Positions 9,036 through 18,215 of a DNA stretch of 64,000 nucleotides are shown piece after piece. A model generated the notes under the pieces. That model saw nothing but the letters and a program-made list of their open reading frames with translations. It did no database searches and was not told the origin of the DNA. The number at the start of each line of letters is the position of its first letter. Position 1 is the first letter of the stretch. The stretch covers positions 248,001-312,000 of the forward strand of contig VWVT01000004.1 in the NCBI GenBank assembly GCA_008638415.1, read 5' to 3'. The DNA is from Nocardiopsis sinuspersici (GTDB lineage: Bacteria > Actinomycetota > Actinomycetes > Streptosporangiales > Streptosporangiaceae). Position numbers and translations under genes: made by a program.

Positions 9036-9105
9036 GGGACCACTGTGGCCGAGAGCGGCCCACGGGCAAAGACTCTGGGAAGACACTCATGGGTACATTC
9101 GTGCC

Positions 9106-10059
9106 ATGAGCCTCCACCGGGTAGTGGCACTGCTCAACCCGCCCCAGTCACCCTTCGAACTCGCCTGTGCCACCGAGGTCTTCGGCATGGCCGCGCCGGA
9201 TGCCCCGGCCCGCTACGACTTCCGGATCTGCGCCGAGCGCCCCGGCCCGGTGGGGACCACCGCCGGTTACTCGATGCTCGTCGACACGGGTCTGGCGGCC
9301 CTGGAGGAGGCGGACACCGTGGTCGTCCCGGGCCGACAGCCGCCCGGCGCACCGGTGCCGTCGGCCGTCACCGAGGCGTTGCGGGCCGCCCACGGGCGTG
9401 GGGCGAGGATCGTGGCCGCCTGCACGGGGGCGTTCATCCTCGCCCAGGCCGGGCTTCTCGACGGCCGCCGCGCCACCACGCACTGGCGCCACGCCACCCG
9501 ACTCGCCTCCGCCTTCCCCGAGGTGCGGGTGGATCCGGACGTGCTCTACGTGGACCACGGCGACGTGGCGACCAGCGCCGGGACCGGCGCGGGCATCGAC
9601 CTGTACCTGCATCTGGTACGCCGTGACCACGGTGCGGCGTACGCGGCCCAAGTCGCCAGGCACATGGTGCTGCCACCGCACCGGGAGGGGAACCAGCTCC
9701 AGTACGCCGTGCGGTCCGTCCCGTCCGAGGCGGGCGATTCGCTGGCGCCGCTGCTGGACTGGGCCGTGTCCCGGCTCGACACCCGGCTGACCCTCGGCCG
9801 GCTCGCCGAACGCGCCGGGGTGTCCCGCCGAACCCTCTCCCGCAGGTTCACCGAGCAGCTCGGCACCAGCCCGGGGCAGTGGCTGCTCCGTCGGCGCCTC
9901 GACACGGTACGGGTGCTGTTGGAACAGACCGACCTTCCGGTGGAGGCCATCGCCACCCGGGTCGGACTGGTCTCGGCCGTGAACCTGCGCCGCCGGTTCC
10001 GGACGAGCTTCGGCACGACGCCGGGCGCCTACCGGCGGTCCTTCTGCGAGACCCGGTAG
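9106..10059 (+). CDS. GlxA-family transcriptional regulator (DJ-1/PfpI domain plus AraC helix-turn-helix)
   Basis: The 317-residue protein has an N-terminal DJ-1/PfpI-like glutaminase-fold domain, with the cysteine-elbow motif IVAACTGAFILAQAGLLDGRRATTHW split over residues of the first half, and a C-terminal AraC/XylS DNA-binding domain (LAERAGVSRRTLSRRFTEQ, then IATRVGLVSAVNLRRRFR). This is the GlxA/FtrA architecture. A TACATT box 7 bases before ATG 9106 suggests a leaderless transcript. Only 70 bp separate it from the divergent hydrolase, so it probably regulates that gene and itself. Confidence 0.87.
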   Translation: MSLHRVVALLNPPQSPFELACATEVFGMAAPDAPARYDFRICAERPGPVGTTAGYSMLVDTGLAALEEADTVVVPGRQPPGAPVPSAVTEALRAAHGRGARIVAACTGAFILAQAGLLDGRRATTHWRHATRLASAFPEVRVDPDVLYVDHGDVATSAGTGAGIDLYLHLVRRDHGAAYAAQVARHMVLPPHREGNQLQYAVRSVPSEAGDSLAPLLDWAVSRLDTRLTLGRLAERAGVSRRTLSRRFTEQLGTSPGQWLLRRRLDTVRVLLEQTDLPVEAIATRVGLVSAVNLRRRFRTSFGTTPGAYRRSFCETR

Positions 10060-10156
10060 GGGAGCCGTGACCCGGCCCGGGTCCCGCACGCCCGGGGCGT
10101 CGCGGTGCGGCGACCGGAAACGGGGCGGATGTGGATCAGGAGCCTTCCTTTAGCGT

Positions 10157-10213
10157 TGATCTTGCTCCTGGTGGCACTGTCGACGTCCCACAGTGCCACC
10201 AAGAGCAAGATCA
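10157..10213. repeat. Long near-perfect hairpin (24-nt arms)
   Basis: Arms 10157-10180 and 10190-10213 are complementary with a single mismatch and a 9-nt loop; the outer arm reads TGATCTTGCTC and the inner arm GGTGGCACTGT. It lies in the 208-bp gap between the convergent araC-type gene and the cobK remnant. The stem is unusually long for a simple terminator and shares its ATCTTG edge with the repeat at 945-994. It could be a bidirectional terminator or a small palindromic mobile repeat. Confidence 0.75.
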
Positions 10214-10267
10214 CGCGGGTGGGCACGGACCAACGCGGACGGTCCTCGTTCGCGGCCCGCTCCCGTG

Positions 10268-10570
10268 TCACCCCAGGGCGGTCACCCAGTCGAACGCGGT
10301 CTCCACGTCGTGGACGGTGGGGACGCCGGGCGGGCCCGGTGGGCGCCGCACCACCACGACCGGGACGCCGAGCAGCCGCGCGGCCTCCATCTTCGGCCAG
10401 GTGTAGGTGCCGCCGGAGTCCTTGGTGACCAGGACGTCCGTGCGGTGCCCGCCCATCAGGTCCAGTTCACCGTCAAGGGCGTACGGTCCCCGGCTGGTCA
10501 CCAGCCGCCAGGCGACGGGGAGTTCGAGTCCGGGAACGTCCACCACTCGCCGCCCCTCGCCGGCATACAC
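10268..10570 (-). pseudogene. Duplicated 3' end of cobK (remnant)
   Basis: This 100-codon open stretch encodes the last 90 or so residues of precorrin-6A reductase ([13 protein letters not shown] to FDWVTALG). Bases 10268-10547 match 11262-11541, the end of the intact cobQ-cobK gene, with about 8 differences in 280, and the stop codons coincide at an offset of exactly 994. The first ten codons ([10 protein letters not shown]) are not cobK. Without the NADPH-binding N-terminal half it cannot be a reductase. With the intact copy it flanks the Uma2 gene as a direct repeat. Confidence 0.85.
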
Positions 10571-10602
10571 GGAGCGGAGCAGGAGCCGGAGCGTGGAGAG
10601 GT

Positions 10603-11202
10603 TCAGCGGGCGAAGCGCTTGAGCCCCTCGGTGTCCAGGACGACCCCGGTCCCCGGGATCTCGACCGCTTCCCCGTAGGGGTGTTCCGACCGGTCCAGGT
10701 ACCTGCCGCCAACAGGCCGGGAGTACACCACCACGGTGTCGGCCTCGCGGTCCACCAGCAGATACACGCTGATGCCGCTGTCGGCATAGGCGGCGGGCTT
10801 TTCCACCCTGTCACGGGCGTGCGTGTCAGCGTCCCAGGAAGTCACCTCGGCGACCGCGAGAATACCGTCGGGGTCGGCCCATTCCCCCGACTGGTCGAAA
10901 TGGCCGACCGGGGCGAGGATTCCGTCGGGGCGTGCGCGTCCCTTCCGGTAAGGGTCGATCTTCAGCCCTTGCCCGGTGACATTGAGATCCAGGTCGGGAC
11001 GGTGCGCCATGAACTGGCGCATCAGCCACATGAGGATCCCGCCGTGAGCTCCGTCGGTCACCTTGTGGACCCAGACCTTCCCGTTGATGTGTTCGAGGGT
11101 GACGCTCTCCTCGTTGTGGGCGATCTCAGCGAGGCGCTCGAACAACTCGGGGGTGAGGGGTGGTTCGGGGCTGGGCGGCGGGTGGTGGTCGGTAACGGTC
11201 AT
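10603..11202 (-). CDS. Uma2 family protein (restriction endonuclease-like fold)
   Basis: The 199-residue protein belongs to the Uma2/DUF820 family, which has a PD-(D/E)XK nuclease-like fold and is abundant in actinomycetes and cyanobacteria. Seen here are [20 protein letters not shown] (family Pro-Asp), [21 protein letters not shown] (Glu near the core, replacing the usual E-x-S/T), [17 protein letters not shown] and a C-terminal [24 protein letters not shown] at 11202 is chosen because homologues start near TPELFERL. Its cellular role is unknown. It sits between two copies of the cobK 3' end, which marks it as inserted. Confidence 0.85.
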   Translation of the reverse strand: MTVTDHHPPPSPEPPLTPELFERLAEIAHNEESVTLEHINGKVWVHKVTDGAHGGILMWLMRQFMAHRPDLDLNVTGQGLKIDPYRKGRARPDGILAPVGHFDQSGEWADPDGILAVAEVTSWDADTHARDRVEKPAAYADSGISVYLLVDREADTVVVYSRPVGGRYLDRSEHPYGEAVEIPGTGVVLDTEGLKRFAR

Positions 11203-11261
11203 GTTGACATGGTAGGCGAGACGCTTCTGCCTCCCACTGGCTTGTTTGTCGGATGCCGGGA

Positions 11262-11541
11262 TCACTCCGGGGCGGTCACCCAGTCGAACGCGGTCTCCAC
11301 GTCGTGGACGGTGGGGACGCCGGGCGGGCCCGGTGGGCGCCGCACCACCACGACCGGGACGCCGAGCAGCCGCGCGGCCTCCATCTTCGGCCAGGTGTAG
11401 GTGCCGCCGGAGTCCTTGGTGACCAGGACGTCCGCGCGGTGCCCGCCCATCAGGTCCAGTTCACCGTCAAGGGAGTAGGGCCCCCGGCTGGTCACCAGCC
11501 GCCAGGCGACGGGGAGTTCGAGTTCGGGAACGTCCACCACC
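11262..11541. repeat. 280-bp direct repeat, intact cobK copy
   Basis: This stretch, the cobK 3' end with its stop codon, recurs at 10268-10547 with about 97 percent identity in the same orientation. The two copies flank the Uma2 gene and 61 kb downstream nothing similar was noticed. Similarity stops abruptly on both sides: just after the stop codon on the left, and inside CobK codons on the right. The pattern fits insertion of a segment carrying a cobK end by homologous or site-directed recombination. Confidence 0.85.
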
Positions 11542-13580
11542 CGGGCCAGGACCGCCCGCCGGCCCAGCTCCGAGGTGAAGCGGGCGAGTTCCTGGCGGCC
11601 GACCGTGAGGAACGGCCGAGCGCCGAGCGCCGCCGCCCTCTCCGCCGCATCCTCGTGTGTGGCGGCGTAGTGCCAGGCCGGATCGGGACTCCAGCCGGGC
11701 CGCTCCAGCCGCAGCAGGGGGACGTCGGTGCAGGCGGCCGCCGCGTTGGCGGTCATGCCGAGGGCGAAGGGATGGGTGGCGTCCACCACCGCGTCGTAGG
11801 CGGTGAGCGCCGCGCGCAGTCCGGGCACTCCGCCGAAGCCGCCGATCCGGACCTTCCCCACCGGTAGGCGGGGACGGGCCACCCGCCCGGCCAGCGACGT
11901 GGTCACGTCGACGCCCGCCTCGACCAGGAGGGCGGCGAGCTCACGGGCCTCGGACGTGCCGCCGAGCAGCAGCAGCCTCACCGAAGGAGACCGGGCCGGA
12001 GGCTTCGGTTGAGGGTGGTGGCCCGTTCCTGGCGCGGAGCGCCCATCCGGGCGGTGGTGGGCGACGGGTGGGCTCCCTGGCGCCAGCGCCGGCAGGTCCG
12101 CCGGGGCTCCCTCGCGGGCGAGGGCGAGCAGCGCGCCGACGTCGAGGTGTTGCTCCACGAGGTCGGCGAGCAGGTCGAGGCGCCGCTCCCGGGCGTCGGC
12201 GAAACGCACACCGGACGGTTCGTGGCCGAGCGCCTCGGAGAGGAAGGCGGCGCGGAAGGCGTCTCCCTCCAGGCTGCCGTGCCACATGGTGCCGAAGACG
12301 TTCCCCGAGCGGGCGCCGCCCGGGAACTCCTCCGCGCCGCCGCCGACCGTGACCCGGCCGTGGTGGATCTCGTAGCCGTGCGCGGGCGCGCCGAGCGCCT
12401 TCCCGGACGGCAGGCGGAGCGTCTTCTCGGCGGTGAAGTCGGTCCGTGCGTCGAGCAGCCCGAGGCCCTCCGCGCACGCGCCGGGCTCGGACTCGACGCC
12501 GTCCGGGTCGGCGACCGTCCGGCCGAGCATCTGGAACCCGCCGCAGACGCCGAGCAGCGGCCGGCCGCGGCGGACGTGCTCGATGATCGCCCGGTCGAGT
12601 CCGCGGGAGCGCAGCCAGGCCAGGTCGGCGAGGGTGGAGCGGGTGCCGGGCAGGACGACCAGGTCGGCGTCGGCCAGGTCGCGCGGACCGGAGGCGAAGA
12701 CGACGTCGAGGCCGGGCTCCAGGCCGAGGGCGTCCACGTCGGTGAAGTTGCTGATCCGGGGCAGGCGCACCACCGCCACCCGTCGGCCGGAGCCCCCGGC
12801 CGCCCGGCGGCCCTCCAGGTCCAGGGCGTCCTCCGAGTCCAGCCACAGTCCCGGATCCCACGGCAGGGTGCCGTACACCCGGCGGCCCGTGAGCCGTTCG
12901 AGGTCCTCCAGACCGGGGCGGAGCAGTCCGATGTCACCGCGGAACTTGTTGACCACGAAGCCCGCCATCAGCGCCTGGTCGGCGGGTTCCAGCAGACCGA
13001 CCGTGCCGTACAGCGCGGCGAAGAGGCCGCCCCGGTCGATGTCGCCGACGACCACCACCGGCAGGCCCGCGTGCCGGGCCAGGCCCATGTTCACGTAGTC
13101 GCCCGCCCGCAGGTTGATCTCGGCGGGGCTGCCCGCGCCCTCGGCGACGACGATGTCGTGGCGGGCCGCCAGGTCGTCGTACGCGCCGTGCGCGGCCCTC
13201 GCCAGACGGCGGCGGCCGGACTCCCAGTCGGTCGAGGACACCTCCCCGGCGGGGTGCCCCAGCAGGACGACGTGGCTGCGCCGGTCGGTGCCCGGCTTGA
13301 GGAGCACGGGGTTCATGGCGGGCTCCGGCGTGACGCGGGCGGCCAGCGCCTGCACCCACTGGGCCCGGCCGATCTCCGCGGGGCGGCCGTCGGGGCCGTG
13401 GCAGACCATGGAGTTGTTGGACATGTTCTGCGCCTTGTACGGCGCGACCCGCACGTCGCGGCGTGCGAAGGCCCGGCACAGGGCGGTGGTGACGACGCTC
13501 TTGCCGGCGTCGGAGGTGGTCCCGGCGACCAGCAGACCGCCACCGCCCCCGACCGCGGCCCTCGGCCCGGGCCCGCTCAC
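11262..13580 (-). CDS. cobQ: CobQ-CobK fusion: cobyric acid synthase joined to precorrin-6A reductase
   Basis: The 772-residue protein fuses two B12 enzymes. Residues 1 to about 500 are CobQ, which amidates the b, d, e and g carboxyls: ATP motif [28 protein letters not shown], and glutaminase nucleophile [12 protein letters not shown]. Residues from about 534 ([15 protein letters not shown]) to the end are CobK, which reduces precorrin-6A with NADPH, with [11 protein letters not shown] and [11 protein letters not shown] at 13580 overlaps the cobF stop (GTGA). The linker is encoded by an 84-bp repeat also found in cobN and lies just before what would be CobK's own GTG, so the repeat may have created the fusion. 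Confidence 0.92.
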   Translation of the reverse strand: MSGPGPRAAVGGGGGLLVAGTTSDAGKSVVTTALCRAFARRDVRVAPYKAQNMSNNSMVCHGPDGRPAEIGRAQWVQALAARVTPEPAMNPVLLKPGTDRRSHVVLLGHPAGEVSSTDWESGRRRLARAAHGAYDDLAARHDIVVAEGAGSPAEINLRAGDYVNMGLARHAGLPVVVVGDIDRGGLFAALYGTVGLLEPADQALMAGFVVNKFRGDIGLLRPGLEDLERLTGRRVYGTLPWDPGLWLDSEDALDLEGRRAAGGSGRRVAVVRLPRISNFTDVDALGLEPGLDVVFASGPRDLADADLVVLPGTRSTLADLAWLRSRGLDRAIIEHVRRGRPLLGVCGGFQMLGRTVADPDGVESEPGACAEGLGLLDARTDFTAEKTLRLPSGKALGAPAHGYEIHHGRVTVGGGAEEFPGGARSGNVFGTMWHGSLEGDAFRAAFLSEALGHEPSGVRFADARERRLDLLADLVEQHLDVGALLALAREGAPADLPALAPGSPPVAHHRPDGRSAPGTGHHPQPKPPARSPSVRLLLLGGTSEARELAALLVEAGVDVTTSLAGRVARPRLPVGKVRIGGFGGVPGLRAALTAYDAVVDATHPFALGMTANAAAACTDVPLLRLERPGWSPDPAWHYAATHEDAAERAAALGARPFLTVGRQELARFTSELGRRAVLARVVDVPELELPVAWRLVTSRGPYSLDGELDLMGGHRADVLVTKDSGGTYTWPKMEAARLLGVPVVVVRRPPGPPGVPTVHDVETAFDWVTAPE
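11991..12074 (-). repeat. 84-bp dispersed repeat forming the CobQ-CobK linker
   Basis: Compared with 17531-17614 inside cobN, 73 of 84 bases match (11 differences by hand count), although the two genes are not homologous at these points. Relative to the coding strand it has the same orientation in both genes but is read in a different frame: here it gives linker residues including [19 protein letters not shown], while in cobN it gives PANARESASREERATT. DNA-level conservation with a frame difference indicates a nucleic acid element, not a shared protein domain. Confidence 0.85.
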
Positions 13581-14302
13581 ACCGGCCTCCGTAGCAGCGC
13601 GACGTCCATCATCCAGCCCGCACGCGCCTTGGCCCTCCTCCGGAGCGCGGTCATTTCGAGCAGCACGCCACCGACCCGTCCGCTGACCAGCTCCTCCGTG
13701 TCGGTGCCCATGTTGGCGCCCCACCAGATCGACCAGTGCTCCAGACCCGTGAGATCCGGTTCCCCGCCGAGCATGACGACGATGTTGTCCTGCCCGGCGT
13801 CGACGGCCTCGCGCAGCCGGCGCGCCGGGGTGACGTGGACCGGCCGGCCCACCTCGTGCAGCACGATCCGGTGCCGCGCCGCGAGGAGTTGCGGGGCGCT
13901 GACGCCGGGGAGCACGTCGTGTTCCACGGGAACGACCCCCCGCGCGGCGATCCGCTCCACGACACGCAGGGTGGAGTCGTACAGGGACGGGTCACCCCAG
14001 ACCAGGAACGCCGCGGTGCCGCCGCGCTCACCGAGCACCCGCTCGTAGGCGGCGACCCGCGCCTCGTGCCAGGCGGCGACCGCGGCCGCGTAGTCCGCGG
14101 GGTCGTCGCGGTCACGCTCGGGGTCGGGCACGGTGACCAGGGGGAGACCGTACTCCTCGCAGACCTCCTGGCGCAGGGCGAGCAGCCCGTCGTCCTCGCG
14201 TTTGCGGGCGGCCACCACGTAGTCGCAGCCCCGCAGCGCGTCGGCGACCTCCCGGGTGACGTGCCGCGGCCCCATGCCGATGCCGAGGATCCGTACCCTC
14301 AT
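13577..14302 (-). CDS. cobF: Precorrin-6A synthase (deacetylating) CobF
   Basis: CobF methylates C1 of precorrin-5 and releases acetate, giving precorrin-6A; it is specific to the aerobic pathway. The 241-residue protein has the tetrapyrrole methylase start [23 protein letters not shown] split over two glycine-rich turns, then [34 protein letters not shown] and a C-terminus with [16 protein letters not shown], which is characteristic of CobF. Length fits (about 250). Its ATG overlaps the cobN stop (ATGA) and its stop overlaps the cobQ-cobK start (GTGA), so cobN, cobF and cobQK are one operon. Confidence 0.93.
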   Translation of the reverse strand: MRVRILGIGMGPRHVTREVADALRGCDYVVAARKREDDGLLALRQEVCEEYGLPLVTVPDPERDRDDPADYAAAVAAWHEARVAAYERVLGERGGTAAFLVWGDPSLYDSTLRVVERIAARGVVPVEHDVLPGVSAPQLLAARHRIVLHEVGRPVHVTPARRLREAVDAGQDNIVVMLGGEPDLTGLEHWSIWWGANMGTDTEELVSGRVGGVLLEMTALRRRAKARAGWMMDVALLRRPV

Positions 14303-17300
14303 TCCGACCTCTCCTCCACATCGCCCTCGACCTCCAGGTAGACCTCCGTCAGGGCTTCGAGCGTCGCCGGGTCCGGCTCAGCCCACAGCCCGCGCCGGGC
14401 GGCCTCGTGCAGCCGCTCGACGATGCCGTGCAGCGCCCACGGGTTGGAGCGGCGCAGGAACTCCTGGGTCTGCGGGTCGAGCGCGTACTCGGCCGCGAGC
14501 TTCTCGTACATCCAGTCGTGGACGACGCCGGCCGTGGCGTCGAAGCCGAAGAGGTAGTCCACGGTGGCGGCCAGCTCGAAGGCGCCCTTGTAGCCGTGGC
14601 GCCGCATGGCGGAGATCCAGCGCGGGTTGACCACCCGGGCCCGGAACACGCGGGCGGTCTCCTGGGCGAGGGTGCGGGTGCGTACCGCGTCGGGCGAGGT
14701 GGAGTCGCCGACGTAGGCCCTGGGCTCGGCGCCGGTGAGGGCGCGGACGGTGGCGATCATGCCGCCGTGGTACTGGAAGTAGTCGTCGGAGTCGGCGATG
14801 TCGTGCTCGGCGCTGTCGATGTTCTTCGCGGCGACCCTGATCCGGCGGTAGTTGGTGCGCATGTCGTCGGCGGCCGGGACGCCGTCGAGGCCGCGTCCGT
14901 ACGCGAAGCCGCCCCAGGCCGTGTAGACCTCGGCGAGGTCGCTGTCGTCGCGCCAGTTGCCGGACTCGACGAGTTGGAGGATGCCGGCGCCGTACGAGCC
15001 GGGTGCGGAGCCGAAGATCCGGGTGGTGGCGCGGCGCCGGTCTCCGTGGGCCTCCAGGTCGGCGCGGGTGTGGGCTCGGACGAAGTTGCGCTCCTCGGGT
15101 TCGTCGAGGCCGGCGACCAGGTTCACGGCGTCGTCCAGCATGGCGACCACGTGGGGGAACGCGTCACGGAAGAAGCCGGAGATGCGCACCGTGACGTCGA
15201 CGCGCGGACGGCCCAGGTCCTCCAGCGGTACCACGTCGAGCCGGCGGACCCGGCGGGAGGCCTCGTCCCACTCCGGCCGGACACCGAGGAGCGCCAGCAC
15301 CTCGGCGATGTCGTCGCCGGACGTGCGCATGGCGGAGGTGCCCCACACCGACAGGCCCACCGACTCCGGGTAGGTCCCGGTCTCCTCCAGGTGGCGGCGC
15401 AGCAGGGAGTCGGCCATCGCCTGACCGGTCTGCCAGGCGAGCCGGGAGGGGACGGCGCGGGGGTCGACGGTGTAGAAGTTGCGGCCGGTCGGCAGCACGT
15501 TGACCAGGCCGCGCAGCGGAGAGCCGGACGGGCCCGCCGGGACGAAGCCGCCCTCCAGGGCGTGGACGACGTGGTCGAGTTCGTCGGTGGTGCGGGCGAG
15601 GCGGGGCACCACCTGCGCGGCGGCGAACTCCAGGACTCGGCGCACCTCGGGGTCCTCGTGCAGGTCCGCCGCGGCGGCCGGGTCCCAGCCCGCGGCCTCC
15701 ATCCGCTCGACGAGGTGGCGGGCGCGTGCCTCCGCCTCGTCGACCTCGCCGGTCGGCGCGTCCTCCTTCAGACCGAGGGCGGACCGCAGACCGGGTACCG
15801 CGGCACCGACGCCTCCCCACACCTGGGCGGCGCGCAGGACGGCCAGGACCAGGTTCACCCGGGCCTCACCCTCCGGAGCCTGGCCGAGCACGTGCAGGCC
15901 GTCGCGGATCTGCGCGTCCTTGATCTCGCACAGCCAGCCGTCGACGTGGAGCAGGAAGTCGTCGAACTCCTCGTCACCCGGCCGCTCCTCCAGGCCGAGG
16001 TCGCGGTGCAGCTCCGCCGCACGCATCAGGGACCAGATCTCGCCCCGGACCGCGGGCAGCTTGGCCGGGTCCATGGCCGCGATGTTCGCGTGCTCGTCGA
16101 GCAGCTGTTCCAGGCGTGCGATGTCGCCGTAGGTCTCCGCGCGGGCCATCGGCGGGATGAGGTGGTCGACGACCGTGGCATGGGCGCGGCGCTTGGCCTG
16201 GGCGCCCTCGCCCGGGTCGTTGACCAGGAACGGGTAGACCAGCGGCAGGTCGCCGAGCGCGGCGTCGGGGCCGCATGCGGCGGACGGCGCGGCGTTCTTG
16301 CCGGGCAGCCACTCCAGCGAACCGTGCTTGCCGAGGTGGACCACGGCGTGGGCGCCGAAGCCGTGCTCCAGCCAGCGGTAGGCGGCCAGGTAGTGGTGGC
16401 TCGGGGGCAGGTCGGGGTCGTGGTAGATGGCGATCGGGTTCTCACCGAAGCCGCGCGGCGGCTGGACCAGGACGACGACGTTGCCGGCGCGCAGCGCGGC
16501 GAGGACGAGTTCGCCCGCGTCGTTCACGTACAGGCGGCCGGGCGCGGGCCCCCACGCCTCGGTCATCGCCTCCTTCAGGGACGCGGGCAGGCCCTCGGTC
16601 CAGGCGGCGTACTCCTCGGGCGTGATCCGCACCTGGGCGTCGGTCAGCTGGACGGAGGTCAGCCAGTCCTCGTCCTGGCCGCCCGCCGCGATCAGGGCGT
16701 GCATCAGCGCGTCGCCGGCCTCCGTGTCGTCGGGCAGGTCCAGCCCGGGCAGGTCGTCGGGCGCGCCAAGGTCGTAGCCCTCGGCGCGCAGCCGGCGCAG
16801 CAGCCGGACCAGTGAGCGGGGCGTGTCGAGTCCGACGGCGTTGCCGATGCGGGAGTGCTTGGTCGGATAGGCGGACAGGACGACCGCGATCCGCTTCTCG
16901 GCGGGGGGTACGTGCGGCAGCCGGGCGTGGGCGACCGCGATCCCGGCCAGGCGGGCGCAGCGCTCGGGGTCGGCGACGTAGCGGGGCAGCCCGTCGCGGT
17001 CGATCTCCTTGAAGGAGAACGGCACGGTGATGATCCGGCCGTCGAACTCGGGGATGGCGATCTGGCTCGCCGAGTCGAGCGGGGTGACGCCGTCGTCGGA
17101 GGCCTCCCAGTCGGCTCGGGAGCTGGTCAGGCACAGACCCTGGAGGACGGGGACGTCCAGGGCCGCCATCCGTTCCACGTCCCATGCCTCGTCGTCCCCG
17201 CCGGCGCTCGCGGACGCGGGCACGCTGCCGCCCGCGGCGAGGACGGTGACCACCAGTGCGTCGAAGCCGCCGAGCGCCTCGAAGAGATCGTCGGGCGCGG

Positions 17301-18063
17301 AGCGCAGCGACCCGGCGAACACGGGGACGCCCACGGCCCGCCCGGTCGCGTCGACGGCGTCGGCCAGGGCGTGCGCGAACGCGGTGTTGCCGCTGGACTC
17401 GTGGGCCCGGTAGTAGAGGATGCCCACCCGCGGAAGGGAGGCACCGCGCCGGCGGGGTTCGTCGAGGGCGGTGGCCCGCTCCTCGCGCGAAGCGCTCTCC
17501 CGGGCGTTGGCGGGCGACGGGATGGCGGAACCGGGCCGGAGGTCTCGGTTGAGGGTGGTAGCCCGTTCTTCGCGCGAAGCGCTCTCCCGGGCGTTGGCGG
17601 GCGACGGGTGGGCTGTGTCCTGGGGCGCGTCGCGTTCGGCGAAGCCCCACAGCGGGACGGGCGCGGGCGGGTCGAAGCCCTCACCGGTCAACAGCACGGT
17701 GTCCGACAGGAAGGCGTGCAGGCGCCCCAGGTTGGCGGGACCGCCCTCCGCGAGGTAGCGGTGGGCGTCGGTCGCCACGCCGATCGGGACGGTGGAGTGC
17801 TCCATCAGCTCGGCGCTGGGCTGCTGCTCGCCGCCGAGGACGACCAGCGGTGTGCCCCGCTCCCGTACGGCGGCGAGGCCGGGCCACAGGTCCTGCGGCG
17901 AACCGAGCAGCCGCACCACCACGAGGTCGGCGCCCTCGACGGCGCCGGTGAGTTCCGCGTCGGAGGCACGGGACGGATTCGCCCACGTGTACGCGGAGCC
18001 GCTGGCCCGCGCGGAGAGCAGGTCGGTGTCGGACGTGGAAAGCAGTGCGATCCGTGCCGTCAT
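14299..18063 (-). CDS. cobN: Cobaltochelatase large subunit CobN
   Basis: The 1254-residue CobN/ChlH-type protein binds hydrogenobyrinate a,c-diamide and inserts cobalt with help from an AAA+/VWA partner, here probably the gene at 2705. Recognisable segments are GKHGSLEWLPGKNAAPS, YHDPDLPPSHHYLA, and near the C-terminus AMRRHGYKGAFELAATVDYLFGFDAT. MTARIALLSTSDTDLLSAR at 18063 is preferred over an upstream ATG at 18096 because it follows an AGGAGG-like site. Residues about 148-205 are two 29-residue repeats encoded by an inserted 87-bp tandem element. Transcription starts behind a cobalamin riboswitch. Confidence 0.94.
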   Translation of the reverse strand: MTARIALLSTSDTDLLSARASGSAYTWANPSRASDAELTGAVEGADLVVVRLLGSPQDLWPGLAAVRERGTPLVVLGGEQQPSAELMEHSTVPIGVATDAHRYLAEGGPANLGRLHAFLSDTVLLTGEGFDPPAPVPLWGFAERDAPQDTAHPSPANARESASREERATTLNRDLRPGSAIPSPANARESASREERATALDEPRRRGASLPRVGILYYRAHESSGNTAFAHALADAVDATGRAVGVPVFAGSLRSAPDDLFEALGGFDALVVTVLAAGGSVPASASAGGDDEAWDVERMAALDVPVLQGLCLTSSRADWEASDDGVTPLDSASQIAIPEFDGRIITVPFSFKEIDRDGLPRYVADPERCARLAGIAVAHARLPHVPPAEKRIAVVLSAYPTKHSRIGNAVGLDTPRSLVRLLRRLRAEGYDLGAPDDLPGLDLPDDTEAGDALMHALIAAGGQDEDWLTSVQLTDAQVRITPEEYAAWTEGLPASLKEAMTEAWGPAPGRLYVNDAGELVLAALRAGNVVVLVQPPRGFGENPIAIYHDPDLPPSHHYLAAYRWLEHGFGAHAVVHLGKHGSLEWLPGKNAAPSAACGPDAALGDLPLVYPFLVNDPGEGAQAKRRAHATVVDHLIPPMARAETYGDIARLEQLLDEHANIAAMDPAKLPAVRGEIWSLMRAAELHRDLGLEERPGDEEFDDFLLHVDGWLCEIKDAQIRDGLHVLGQAPEGEARVNLVLAVLRAAQVWGGVGAAVPGLRSALGLKEDAPTGEVDEAEARARHLVERMEAAGWDPAAAADLHEDPEVRRVLEFAAAQVVPRLARTTDELDHVVHALEGGFVPAGPSGSPLRGLVNVLPTGRNFYTVDPRAVPSRLAWQTGQAMADSLLRRHLEETGTYPESVGLSVWGTSAMRTSGDDIAEVLALLGVRPEWDEASRRVRRLDVVPLEDLGRPRVDVTVRISGFFRDAFPHVVAMLDDAVNLVAGLDEPEERNFVRAHTRADLEAHGDRRRATTRIFGSAPGSYGAGILQLVESGNWRDDSDLAEVYTAWGGFAYGRGLDGVPAADDMRTNYRRIRVAAKNIDSAEHDIADSDDYFQYHGGMIATVRALTGAEPRAYVGDSTSPDAVRTRTLAQETARVFRARVVNPRWISAMRRHGYKGAFELAATVDYLFGFDATAGVVHDWMYEKLAAEYALDPQTQEFLRRSNPWALHGIVERLHEAARRGLWAEPDPATLEALTEVYLEVEGDVEERSE
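17448..17621 (-). repeat. Two in-frame tandem copies of an 87-bp element inside cobN
   Basis: Units 17448-17534 and 17535-17621 are about 85 percent identical by eye and each adds 29 codons (PSPANARESASREERAT core). A third copy, 87 percent identical to the second over 84 bp, is the cobQ-cobK linker at 11991-12074. The unit contains a short palindrome CTTCGCGCGAAG. The insertion is in the N-terminal third of CobN, between LWGFAERDAPQDTAHP and RVGILYYRAHES, in a surface-loop position by inference, so the enzyme probably tolerates it. Confidence 0.85.
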
Positions 18064-18109
18064 GGCCGGATTCCTCCCTCGGGGTTCTCGCCCCATCGGC
18101 GGTCGGACC

Positions 18110-18210
18110 GCCCGAGGCCAGTGTCTGGCTGAACCCCCGAGACGGGGGTGTCACAGTGGCGGAACCGCCCCGGACTTGCACCGGGTTCCTGCACCACGAG
18201 CGAAGGATCC
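18110..18210 (-). promoter_or_regulatory. Cobalamin riboswitch upstream of cobN-cobF-cobQK
   Basis: Read on the minus strand, the leader has GGAACCCGGTGCAAGTCCGG, then GCGGTTCCGCCACTGTGAC and the B12 box AGCCAGACACTGGCC, the standard order for this class. It fills the gap between the transporter ATPase stop (18216) and the cobN ATG (18063). The outer boundaries are approximate because the P1 stem was not resolved. Repression of cobN, cobF and cobQK by adenosylcobalamin is expected. Confidence 0.92.
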
Positions 18211-18215
18211 ACACC

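Noticed and set aside
10268-10570. Second functional precorrin-6A reductase
   Set aside because: Only the C-terminal third is present, without the nucleotide-binding part.
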